Positions 6,472-12,489 are shown, counted from the stretch's first letter. The stretch: 12,489 nucleotides of DNA from a bacterium (GCA_017444705.1 JAFSWA010000082.1:1-12489); one strand, 5' to 3'. Notes: generated by a model from the sequence alone, not told the origin. Numbers and translations are program-made.

Positions 6472-7758
6472 ATGAACCAAACACCTGTAAGTTATCAGCC
6501 GCAAGGGTTACCGATAAGAGCATGTCAGTCACAACAGGGAACAGCACCACAGGGACAACAACCGCAATATCAACCGCAGCCATGTCCTCCGCAACAATGT
6601 CCTCCGCAGCTGTCATATAATGCAGTTAAAATAGATATACATAATCCTAAGGTTATGGACGGGAATCCGATGTCAGCATATTCAACATCTAACGCAGTTC
6701 CGTGTTATCCAGGATATTATGTACCAAGTCCTCAACCGGTTAATCAACCGCAGGAACAACCACAGAATCAACCTCAGGGGCAAACCCAACCGGTTAATCA
6801 ACCGCAGGGACAGCCTGTTACCCCACAACCTCCGGCTCCCGGACCGCAGGGTGGTCAGCAGACACAACAGCCCGTAAATCAACCACAGCAAACAACGGTC
6901 ACTCCCGCTCAGGATAGTCCCCAACAAACTATTCAACAAACAACTCAACCGTCAGGGCAGTCATCTCCATCAATACAGGTTATAAACAATGGAGTACCCC
7001 AAACACAAACAATAAATCAAGGTCCTCAACAGGGTCAACAGGTAAATAATCCGACGCAAACAACTACTCAAACGGAAACTCCGGTTACAACAACCGCTCC
7101 TAAACAGGAACTGCCGGCTTATGATATAACTCCTGTTTTAAACGGTTTGAAGTCAAAGAACATGCTTGAACAATCCGCTGCTTTGGAAAAAATAGGTGAT
7201 ATTTCCGAAAAACCGGAAGAAATCAAAAACTATCTTGAACCGCAAGTCCTTGACGCATTGTTAGGCATTTTACATGCTGATACAAAAGGACTTGAAGGCC
7301 CGACAAAAGAACAAGAAGCCGCAAGAGCAAAATTAATTAAAGAAATGGATTTGCCTCAAAAAGACCAAACAATCACTCCGCAGGAAAAAGAATTGGCAAT
7401 GACATTAGCTCCGAAAGAGTTAGCTGATAAAAACAAACAACATGCAATGTATTCAATAGCAATTTTACAAAAGACCTTGTCAGATGAAGTTGAAAAACAA
7501 AAAGGTGAAAAACTCAGTATTGAAAAATTACCGGCAATTGACCACATTGTAAATGTTGTTAAATCAGATCCTAACCCTGTTTTAAGAGCAAGTGCATTGG
7601 TAGCGTTAGCTCATCTGAATAAAGAAGAGTATAAACCGGTCTTGATGGATATATTAACATTGGCTCAAAAAGACCAAGACCCGAATGTTCAACAGGTTGC
7701 AACAGAAGCTCTTGACAGAGTAAAAAATAACAGAACTTTCGCTGACGGGACAATGTAA
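6472..7758 (+). CDS. Unrecognised protein: Gln/Pro-rich low-complexity N-terminus plus HEAT-repeat C-terminal domain
   Basis: I do not recognise a named family. From ATG 6472 the protein has 428 residues; the open frame extends to ATG 6451, but that codon overlaps the promoter -10 box. Residues 1-46 are Gln/Pro-rich with a doubled CPPQ. Residues 47-82 (LSYNAVKIDIHNPKV, then a Tyr-rich segment) are not low-complexity and may be a conserved linear motif. Residues 83-206 are almost only Q, P, N, T, G, S and V, and presumably disordered. From about 215 the sequence becomes helical and charged, with HEAT/armadillo-like repeats clearest at 355-418 (DPNPVLRASALVALAHL, then DPNVQQVATEALDRV). Cysteines occur only at 18, 38, 43 and 78. 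No signal peptide or membrane segment is visible, so it is probably cytoplasmic. It is a single-gene unit with its own promoter and terminator. A scaffold or adaptor role is inference only. Confidence 0.85.
   Translation: MNQTPVSYQPQGLPIRACQSQQGTAPQGQQPQYQPQPCPPQQCPPQLSYNAVKIDIHNPKVMDGNPMSAYSTSNAVPCYPGYYVPSPQPVNQPQEQPQNQPQGQTQPVNQPQGQPVTPQPPAPGPQGGQQTQQPVNQPQQTTVTPAQDSPQQTIQQTTQPSGQSSPSIQVINNGVPQTQTINQGPQQGQQVNNPTQTTTQTETPVTTTAPKQELPAYDITPVLNGLKSKNMLEQSAALEKIGDISEKPEEIKNYLEPQVLDALLGILHADTKGLEGPTKEQEAARAKLIKEMDLPQKDQTITPQEKELAMTLAPKELADKNKQHAMYSIAILQKTLSDEVEKQKGEKLSIEKLPAIDHIVNVVKSDPNPVLRASALVALAHLNKEEYKPVLMDILTLAQKDQDPNVQQVATEALDRVKNNRTFADGTM
6733..6808 (+). repeat. 22-bp exact direct repeat inside the Gln/Pro-rich coding region
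   Basis: The 22-base unit beginning caaccggttaatcaaccg occurs at 6733-6754 and again at 6787-6808, offset by 54 bases (18 codons, in frame). It encodes QPVNQPQ in both copies. QPVNQPQ also appears at protein residues 133-139, but with different codons, so only the first two copies look like a recent duplication. Confidence 0.85.
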
Positions 7759-7781
7759 TTTTTAATAAAATAAACTAAACT

Positions 7782-7813
7782 AAAAGGAAATCATACAAAA
7801 TGATTTCCTTTTT
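7782..7813 (+). terminator. Intrinsic terminator after the Gln/Pro-HEAT gene
   Basis: A 12-bp perfect stem (aaaaggaaatca at 7782-7793 with tgatttcctttt at 7801-7812), a seven-base loop and a run of Ts end 24-55 bases after the stop codon. It separates this gene from nifU. Confidence 0.9.
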
Positions 7814-7853
7814 AATTAAAAAATTAATATTTAATTAATTTTGTCCGTATTAA

Positions 7854-7878
7854 AATATTATTGATGTAACATAATATT
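7854..7878. promoter_or_regulatory. Inverted repeat in the nifU promoter region, possible operator
   Basis: Eight-base arms AATATTAT (7854-7861) and ATAATATT (7871-7878) are separated by nine bases and lie 18-42 bases before the nifU ATG. They overlap a -10-like CATAAT (7870-7875). Two TTAATTAA octamers (7812-7819 and 7831-7838) lie just upstream. The position suits a repressor site, but arms made only of A and T in such AT-rich DNA can arise by chance. Confidence 0.3.
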
Positions 7879-7895
7879 AAAGAAAGGTAAAGGTT

Positions 7896-8705
7896 ATGTG
7901 GGATTATACAGATAAGGTAAAAGAGCATTTTACAAAGCCTAAAAACGTCGGTATGATTGAAGATGCTGATGCCGTCGGAGAAGCAGGGTCATTAGTTTGC
8001 GGCGATATGTTGAAATTATATTTAAAGGTTGATAAAAACGGTATAATTACTGATGCAAAATTTCAAACCTTTGGCTGCGGTTCTGCGGTTGCAAGTTCAA
8101 GCATCTTGACGGAAATGGTTATCGGAAAACATATTGACGAAGCAAAAAATATTACAAACAAACAGATAGCGGATGCTCTTGGCGGACTGCCGCCGGAAAA
8201 AATGCACTGTTCTGTTATGGGACATGAAGCACTTGAAAACGCTATTGCCGATTATTACGGTATTGAAATCAAACCTCATGAAGAAGAAAAAATCGTTTGT
8301 AAGTGTTTTCACCTATCAGAAGAGGAAATAGTTAATGTAATTAAAAAGCACAACATAAAAACTATTGAAGAGCTTAGCAAAATTACACAGGCAGGTTCTG
8401 CATGCGGTCAATGTATTTCCGAATTAGGAAAATTAATTGATAAAGTAAATGAGAAAAAGCCTATGTCAAAAGTTCAAATGATTATAAAAGTTAATGAACT
8501 TATTGAGAACCACATTGCAAGAGAACTTCAAAAAGACGGCGGGGATATTGAACTTGTTGATATTGACGGGTTTAATGTTATGGTTCGATTAAAAGGAAGT
8601 TGCAGTATGTGTAACAGTGCAAAACTTACTCTTAAAAATTTCGTAGAAGCCACATTAAAAGAAAATATAGACAACAGAATTGAGGTTATACAGGTAAATG
8701 ACTAA
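7896..8705 (+). CDS. nifU: NifU-type iron-sulfur cluster scaffold protein (three-domain)
   Basis: This scaffold takes sulfur from NifS and iron from the cytoplasm to build Fe-S clusters and passes them to target proteins. The 269 residues show the full NifU layout. An IscU-like domain (1-125) has Cys35, Cys61 and Cys105 as cluster ligands. A central [2Fe-2S] BFD-type domain (about 130-180) has CKC (135-137) and CGQC (170-173). A C-terminal Nfu domain (about 190-269) has the CSMC pair (236, 239). All expected cysteines are present. The start has a strong purine-rich ribosome binding site (AGAAAGGTAAAGG) just before ATG 7896. nifS follows with an eight-base overlap. No nitrogenase gene is nearby, so a general housekeeping role, as in Helicobacter, is more likely than nitrogen fixation. 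Confidence 0.95.
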   Translation: MWDYTDKVKEHFTKPKNVGMIEDADAVGEAGSLVCGDMLKLYLKVDKNGIITDAKFQTFGCGSAVASSSILTEMVIGKHIDEAKNITNKQIADALGGLPPEKMHCSVMGHEALENAIADYYGIEIKPHEEEKIVCKCFHLSEEEIVNVIKKHNIKTIEELSKITQAGSACGQCISELGKLIDKVNEKKPMSKVQMIIKVNELIENHIARELQKDGGDIELVDIDGFNVMVRLKGSCSMCNSAKLTLKNFVEATLKENIDNRIEVIQVND

Positions 8706-9903
8706 TATAATATATTTAGATAACAATGCAACGACAAAAGTCGATGAAAGAGTAGCAGAAAAAATGCTGCCGTATTTTTGTAAATATTACGGTAATCCGT
8801 CATCAATGCATGATTTTGGCGGTAATGTCAAACACGCAGTGGATGAGGCAAGAGCCCAAATTGCCGAGTTTATGGGTGCAAATACTGAAAGAGAAATAAT
8901 TTTCACAGGTTCGGGCAGTGAAAGTGCCAACCTTGCCGTAAAAGGTGTTTTGGAAGCCAAAAAAGGCAGAAAACATATTATTACAACAAGGGTTGAACAT
9001 GCTTGCGTTTTGAACCAATACAAACTTTTGGAAAAAGAGGGTTACGTTGTTGATTATATTGATGTTTTACCATCAGGCGAACTTGATTTATCTAAATTGG
9101 AAAGTATGGTCAACGATGATACGGCACTTGTCAGTTGTATGATGGCAAATAATGAAACAGGAGTAATTTTTCCCGTTGATAAAGTTGCACAAATTGTTAA
9201 AAAGAAAAATCATCGGACAAAAGTTTTTGTTGATGCCGTGCAAGCTGCCGGAAAAATAAAACTTGATGTAAAAAATACCGAAATTGATATGATGTCAATT
9301 TCAGGACATAAATTCCACGCTCCAAAGGGAGTAGGGGCTTTATATATTAAAGCGGGAACACTTATAAGTCCTTTAATTATCGGCGGTCATCAGGAGAAAG
9401 GAAAACGTGCGGGAACAGAAGCCGTACCGAGTCTTGTAGGGTTTGGATATGCGGCTCAACTTGCACAGGAAAATCTTGAATATGAAGCAACAGAAGTCAA
9501 AAAAATGAGAGATGCACTTGAACAGAATATTATAAAATCTGTTTATAACGCAAGAATAAATACCAATACTGATTTCAGAGTTCCTAATACAACAAATATC
9601 GGTTTTCAGTTCATAGAGGGAGAGTTAATACTTCTTCACCTTTCAGAGTTAGGTATATGTGCAAGCTCCGGCAGTGCATGCACCTCAGGCTCGTTAGAAC
9701 CGAGTCATGTACTAAAAGCACAAGGTATTCCTTTCAGTGCTTTGCACGGAAGCATTCGGTTCTCTCTTTCAAGATTTAATACTATGAAAGAAATTGATGA
9801 AGTTTCATCTGTCCTTCCGAAAGTTATTGAAAAACTCAATAATATTTCACCGTTCCAAAAGGAATTGAAAGATTTGAGAGCAAAAAGCCTTATTGTAAGA
9901 TAA
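8698..9903 (+). CDS. nifS: Cysteine desulfurase, NifS/IscS type
   Basis: This PLP enzyme converts cysteine to alanine and holds the sulfur as a persulfide for transfer to NifU. It has 401 residues. The start MTNIIYLDNNATT is typical of the family. His101 is the residue that stacks on the cofactor, NNETG is at 151-155, FVDAVQ (177-182) holds the PLP-contacting Asp and Gln, and SISGHKFHAPKG (200-211) holds the PLP-binding Lys205. The catalytic Cys328 sits in SSGSACTSGS, the long-loop arrangement of group I desulfurases. The C-terminal tail after about residue 380 (QKELKDLRAKSL) is basic and may contact the scaffold. The start lies inside the end of nifU, in another frame, so the pair is probably translationally coupled. 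Convergent with the protease gene 25 bases downstream, with no clear terminator between. Confidence 0.96.
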   Translation: MTNIIYLDNNATTKVDERVAEKMLPYFCKYYGNPSSMHDFGGNVKHAVDEARAQIAEFMGANTEREIIFTGSGSESANLAVKGVLEAKKGRKHIITTRVEHACVLNQYKLLEKEGYVVDYIDVLPSGELDLSKLESMVNDDTALVSCMMANNETGVIFPVDKVAQIVKKKNHRTKVFVDAVQAAGKIKLDVKNTEIDMMSISGHKFHAPKGVGALYIKAGTLISPLIIGGHQEKGKRAGTEAVPSLVGFGYAAQLAQENLEYEATEVKKMRDALEQNIIKSVYNARINTNTDFRVPNTTNIGFQFIEGELILLHLSELGICASSGSACTSGSLEPSHVLKAQGIPFSALHGSIRFSLSRFNTMKEIDEVSSVLPKVIEKLNNISPFQKELKDLRAKSLIVR

Positions 9904-9928
9904 CATATTCTTTTGAAAGACAAGAAAA

Positions 9929-10579
9929 TTATTTTAAAAGTTTTAATAGCGGTTTTGCTTCATTTACCGGTACTGCAAAACCTATTCCTATGTTGGACTG
10001 ATTATTATCGGGATTATAAATTGACTGGGAAATCCCGATAACCTCGCCGTTTACATTAATAATCGGACCGCCGGAGTTTCCGGGATTAATCGCCGCATCT
10101 GTTTGAATTTTATTATTTTGATAGTCAATTCTTGACACAATACCGGTAGTGAGTGTACCGCTAAAACCAAACGGATTACCTATTGCCAAAACCCGCTGAC
10201 CGACTTTAACATTTTCAGAATTACCGAGTTTTACCTCAGTCAAAGCAGTTTTCGGCTCAATTTTTATGAGTGCTAAATCTTTATTTTTCCCCGTAGTTTT
10301 TATAACTTTTGCAGGATAAACTTTGCCTGTATTTGTCGTAACTTCGATATTTTTTGCATTCTTGACCACATGGGAACTTGTCAAAATATATCCGTCAGAA
10401 CTTATTATACACCCCGACCCAGTTGAATAACCATTCGGAATATCCCCTTCAATCACAACTATTGCAGGGTAAACCGATTCATAAATACTTGTATTAATTC
10501 GTTCTTCTTCAGAAATATTCTGTGCATAACAGTTTAGCGACCAAAACATAACCAAAATAGTCAAAAATATTTTTCTCAT
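9929..10579 (-). CDS. Exported trypsin-like serine protease, HtrA/Deg-like without PDZ domain
   Basis: This 216-residue protein begins with an N-terminal signal peptide (Lys/Arg at 2-3, hydrophobic 4-15, probable cleavage after CYA at 19), so it acts outside the inner membrane. The chymotrypsin fold of the HtrA/Deg family follows, with the full triad: His70 in TSSHVV, Asp101 in NKDLALIKI and Ser169 in NPGNSGGPI. GNPFGFSGTLTTGIVS (134-149) is typical of the family. Usual HtrA proteins are 350-500 residues with one or two PDZ domains; this one stops right after the protease domain, with a normal stop and no sign of frameshift downstream, where nifS ends. The bases GCGGGGG before ATG 10579 may serve as ribosome binding site. 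A role in degrading or processing exported proteins is likely; the substrate is unknown. It appears to be a single-gene unit. Confidence 0.9.
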   Translation of the reverse strand: MRKIFLTILVMFWSLNCYAQNISEEERINTSIYESVYPAIVVIEGDIPNGYSTGSGCIISSDGYILTSSHVVKNAKNIEVTTNTGKVYPAKVIKTTGKNKDLALIKIEPKTALTEVKLGNSENVKVGQRVLAIGNPFGFSGTLTTGIVSRIDYQNNKIQTDAAINPGNSGGPIINVNGEVIGISQSIYNPDNNQSNIGIGFAVPVNEAKPLLKLLK

Positions 10580-10981
10580 AAAACCCCCGCTTTTTAAAAG
10601 AATTATTTGTAATTTAAATTAAAAATACATTGGTCTTATGGGTATTCATTTATGACAGTTATTATCAAAATTTTACGGGATAATCATCTGTAATTTTGAA
10701 GCCGTTTCAATATAAAACAGAAGAGCAATATTGTCTGCCGGTCTTACATTTACTCACCTGCGATTTCTCTCTGTCGCACAATGTGTAACTACTGTCCAAT
10801 AAAACAAATCTCATCACTATTCTACAATTTCGGTATCTGTAATTAAAATAAAAACCGGCAAATTCTGCCGGTTGTGTTTGTGTTTACGTGGATTACTTTG
10901 CTTTTCGCAAAATCAGTGAGTATCCCCCAAATCTCTCCCCATTATTCTCCAATTATTATTCCAAACGGAACAAATCCTTTA
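10580..10981. other. 402-base gene-free stretch between the protease and sepF genes
   Basis: No convincing coding sequence is seen on either strand. It holds the - strand terminator at 10853-10873. It also holds an 8-base inverted repeat, TCAAAATT (10665-10672) with AATTTTGA (10692-10699), interlocked with ATTATC/GATAAT (10661-10666, 10679-10684), and a smaller one, TGCGA/TCGCA, around 10758-10777. Between sepF and the terminator, the - strand can fold into an imperfect hairpin (GATTTTGC pairing with GCAA...AATC, about 10886-10909). GC content appears higher than in the 12174-12489 spacer. Its content could be the sepF 3' untranslated region, the protease promoter, a small RNA or a decayed element; I cannot choose between them. 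Confidence 0.5.
10853..10873 (-). terminator. Intrinsic terminator of the yggS-sepF unit
   Basis: A perfect 8-bp GC-containing stem (AACCGGCA with TGCCGGTT) and a five-base loop are followed on the - strand by TTTTTATTTT. There is no T-run on the + strand side, so it works only for - strand transcripts. It lies about 110 bases after the sepF stop, leaving a long 3' untranslated region. Confidence 0.85.
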
Positions 10982-11491
10982 TTAGTATTGTCTTTGACCC
11001 CAAATTCCTTCACCCATTGCTGTTTTATTCTTCAATGTATCAGCAGAAATTGAGATGTTGTTAGGAGCAAAAATAAAAACCGTATCTGCGATTTTTTGTT
11101 GATGCCCTCTCAACGCTTGTGTAGCACCGGAAACAATATCAACCAATCTTTGTGCATTTTCCTTGTCCAAAAGCTGTAAATTCAAAACAACAGTTCTGCC
11201 TTCTTGCAAATATTTGATTAACTGAACTGAATCTTCCGAAAGTGAACGTGGCTCAACAACCATTAATTCGGTACCTCTTGCCCCCGGATAAGATACAACA
11301 TTATCTTTTGTTTTGTTGTGTGTTTTTCTGATAGGTTCTGTTACATACTCAGGATTTCTTGCCGCATTATCCTCAACCGGATATTGTGCTCCCATTTCCT
11401 CAGCCAATTTGTCAAACGGATCGTCTGACGTTTCATAACCGTTTGTAAAAAAACCTAAAACCTTTTCAATTGTTTCTGATACTCCTGACAT
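10982..11491 (-). CDS. sepF: Cell division protein SepF
   Basis: SepF binds FtsZ and the membrane and helps assemble the division septum. With ATG 11491 the protein has 169 residues. The longer frame from ATG 11503 adds only MEEK, and those codons contain GGAGG, an ideal ribosome binding site five bases before ATG 11491, so the inner start is preferred. The N-terminal MSGVSETIEKVLGFFTN fits the amphipathic membrane-binding helix. A charged disordered linker covers about 20-72. The SepF core (about 75-150) contains VVEPRSLSED, EGRTVVLNL, RLVDIVSGATQAL and VFIFAPNNI. The C-terminal tail ends GEGIWGQRQY. It lies directly after yggS, an arrangement shared with cyanobacteria and Gram-positive bacteria, and ends in the terminator about 110 bases downstream. 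Confidence 0.95.
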   Translation of the reverse strand: MSGVSETIEKVLGFFTNGYETSDDPFDKLAEEMGAQYPVEDNAARNPEYVTEPIRKTHNKTKDNVVSYPGARGTELMVVEPRSLSEDSVQLIKYLQEGRTVVLNLQLLDKENAQRLVDIVSGATQALRGHQQKIADTVFIFAPNNISISADTLKNKTAMGEGIWGQRQY

Positions 11492-11496
11492 TTTTT

Positions 11497-11501
11497 CCTC
11501 C
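11497..11501 (-). promoter_or_regulatory. Ribosome binding site of sepF
   Basis: GGAGG on the - strand lies five bases before ATG 11491. It overlaps the alternative upstream ATG (11503-11501), which has no binding site of its own. Confidence 0.8.
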
Positions 11502-11510
11502 ATTTTATTA

Positions 11511-12173
11511 TTATGTAAATAACTTTCTGCCTATTCTCAACATTGTCGAACCGTTTTGTACCGCTATTTTGTAATCATTACTCATACCCATTGATAATTC
11601 TCTCAAATTAAGATTAAAAGTTTTTTCCAATTCTTCTTTCAACTCTCTTATTTGACCGAATAATCGTTGAAGCTCATTTTCACTTGCATCAAGCGGTGCT
11701 ATATTCATTAGCCCTACAACTTCACAATTAGTATAACTACAAATCCCCGAAAATAAATCGACCACCTTATCGATACTTAAACCATACTTTTGGACTTCGT
11801 TTGCATTGTTAACCTGAATTAAAATTTTTTGAACAATACCTTTTGATTTTGCTTCCGTATCAATAGTTTCAAGTAATTTAAGAGAATCAACAGAGTGAAT
11901 ATAATCAAAATTGCCTACTGCCTTTTTGACTTTATTTGTCTGCAAATGCCCGACAAGATGAAACATTGAAGTTTCAATTATTTCTTTTGGTAACTTTGCG
12001 AATTTATTAAGTGCATCAACAACCCTGTTTTCCCCAAAATCCCTTAAACCCGCCTCATAGGCCTCTATAAGACGAATTTCGTCAAAGTATTTTGTAATTG
12101 CGATTATCTTTGGTTGAGAAGGTGCTATCTCCTGTTGAATTTGTAATAATCTCTCTCTAACTTTGTTTACCAT
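11511..12173 (-). CDS. yggS: YggS/PipY/PROSC-family pyridoxal phosphate homeostasis protein
   Basis: This protein binds PLP and helps balance vitamin B6 and amino acid/keto acid pools; no catalytic activity is established for the family. The 220 residues form a single alanine-racemase-like barrel. Lys28 in AITKYFDE is the PLP lysine. Other family hallmarks are DFGENR (45-50), HLVGHLQTNKVKK (72-84), IHSVDS (92-97), LIQVNNANEVQKYG (118-131), GLMNIAP (154-160), MGMSNDY (195-201) and GSTMLRIGRKLF (208-219). The start MVNKVRERLLQIQ is normal for the family; the upstream AAGGGC is a modest ribosome binding site. sepF follows 19 bases downstream, so the two are probably co-transcribed from the promoter at 12217-12244. 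The cyanobacterial homologue is PipY, next to PipX; no pipX is visible here. Confidence 0.95.
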   Translation of the reverse strand: MVNKVRERLLQIQQEIAPSQPKIIAITKYFDEIRLIEAYEAGLRDFGENRVVDALNKFAKLPKEIIETSMFHLVGHLQTNKVKKAVGNFDYIHSVDSLKLLETIDTEAKSKGIVQKILIQVNNANEVQKYGLSIDKVVDLFSGICSYTNCEVVGLMNIAPLDASENELQRLFGQIRELKEELEKTFNLNLRELSMGMSNDYKIAVQNGSTMLRIGRKLFT

Positions 12174-12216
12174 CTTTTGCCCTTGAAATTTTTTATCACA
12201 AATTCCCTACAAGAAA

Positions 12217-12244
12217 ATTATAACAAACATTTCGGAGCGGACAA
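12217..12244 (-). promoter_or_regulatory. Promoter of yggS-sepF (extended -10)
   Basis: On the - strand TTGTCC (12244-12239) and TATAAT (12222-12217) are 16 bases apart, and the -10 is preceded by TGT, an extended -10. The predicted transcription start near 12210 gives a leader of about 37 bases to ATG 12173. This is the best sigma-70-like promoter in the window. Confidence 0.7.
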
Positions 12245-12269
12245 TTTTTTATTTTCAAAAAATTTTCAA

Positions 12270-12405
12270 ATCATGAAAACCCATGTGACCATGGAATTTC
12301 CATGGTTTTACAATAGCTTAACATTTCTTAATATTTGAAAATTTTTCATGATGTGCATCGTATTTGAATCATGCCTACATGTATTTTTTAAAAATTTTAG
12401 TCATG
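12270..12405. repeat. Cluster of CATG-centred palindromes
   Basis: CATG occurs eight times, starting at 12272, 12282, 12290, 12301, 12347, 12370, 12378 and 12402. Three of these are TCATGA (12271, 12346, 12401) and two are CCATGG (12289, 12300). The sharpest element is a hairpin-capable palindrome at 12288-12306 (ACCATGGA, three bases, TCCATGGT). It lies between longer inverted arms: ATCATGAAAA (12270-12279) with TTTTCATGAT (12343-12352), and TTTTCAAAT (12263-12271) with ATTTGAAAA (12333-12341). It lies upstream of the yggS promoter on the - strand. Confidence 0.75.
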
Positions 12406-12489
12406 ATATTAAAAAGAAAATTTTTTTATAAAATTAAAAAAATATATAAATCTATGAAAGTCCGAATTATCATATGGTATTAATGTAAA

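Larger units (their letters stand above)
12174..12489. other. 316-base non-coding right end with promoter and palindrome cluster
   Basis: Very AT-rich DNA without coding signal in any frame; the only ATG-led frame near the end (12454) stops after nine codons. The left part holds the yggS promoter, and the middle holds the CATG-rich palindromes. The right part (about 12405-12450) is A/T homopolymer-like with TATATAAA-type sequences that could be a promoter for a gene beyond the window. Confidence 0.6.

Noticed and set aside
6682..6948. 88-codon Leu-rich - strand frame inside the Gln/Pro-rich gene
   Set aside because: Its leucine and arginine content is what the reverse strand of Gln/Pro codons gives; no membrane protein is implied.
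9929..10579. Protease as a lipoprotein because of Cys17 after the hydrophobic segment
   Set aside because: The bases before the cysteine encode SLN, which does not fit a lipobox; CYA followed by Q fits ordinary signal peptidase I better.
10707..10814. 35-codon - strand frame (MRFVLLDSSYTLCD...) in the gene-free stretch
   Set aside because: No ribosome binding site or recognisable homology, and length within chance expectation. It was kept only as part of the unexplained stretch.
10860..10980. Protein-like reading frame just after sepF on the - strand
   Set aside because: It has in-frame stops and no start, and it runs through the intrinsic terminator stem, so it is unlikely to be a gene; a decayed fragment cannot be excluded.
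12190..12202. TTATCACA resembling a DnaA box, suggesting an origin of replication
   Set aside because: It is a single inexact copy, with no dnaA or other origin genes nearby.
12454..12489. GAAAGTCCG near the right end, reminiscent of RNase P RNA
   Set aside because: The match is too short, the surrounding bases are A/T-rich and the other conserved RNase P segments are absent.

Overview
The window is low-GC bacterial DNA with densely packed genes. My best guess for the source is a gut-type Gastranaerophilales (Melainabacteria/Vampirovibrionia), the non-photosynthetic relatives of cyanobacteria. The reasons are a prepilin N-terminus of the 'KAFTLAE' kind, a Ski2-like helicase resembling the cyanobacterial type, and a yggS-sepF pair like cyanobacterial pipY-sepF. 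This is inference from gene content and was not tested by a search.

Layout, left to right. (1) The 3' part of a YhcC/TIGR01212-type radical SAM gene (+) runs tail-to-tail into a type IV pilin-like gene (-); the two stop codons overlap. (2) A divergent AT-rich spacer leads into a + strand operon: ffh (signal recognition particle GTPase), a DAHP synthase (first step of aromatic amino acid synthesis) and a Ski2-like DExH RNA helicase whose start overlaps the DAHP synthase stop. (3) A separately promoted + strand gene encodes an unrecognised protein with a Gln/Pro-rich N-terminal half and a HEAT-repeat C-terminal half; it ends in a clear intrinsic terminator. (4) nifU-nifS (+), overlapping by 8 bases, encode a three-domain Fe-S scaffold and its cysteine desulfurase. 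(5) Convergent to nifS is a small exported trypsin/HtrA-like protease without a PDZ domain (-). (6) A 402-base gene-free stretch holds an intrinsic terminator for the next - strand unit, yggS-sepF (PLP homeostasis protein and FtsZ-ring partner), which is driven by a recognisable extended -10 promoter. (7) The right end is 316 bases of very AT-rich non-coding DNA with a dense cluster of CATG-centred palindromes.

Most genes are housekeeping: protein targeting, aromatic synthesis, RNA handling, Fe-S assembly and division. The parts least explained by known families are the Gln/Pro-HEAT protein, the CATG palindrome cluster, the gene-free stretch after sepF, and the very short or absent 5' leaders predicted for several genes. 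No rRNA, tRNA, CRISPR array, insertion sequence or complete defence system was seen. The start codons of the Gln/Pro-HEAT gene and of sepF should be moved inward from the longest open frame, for the reasons given in their entries.
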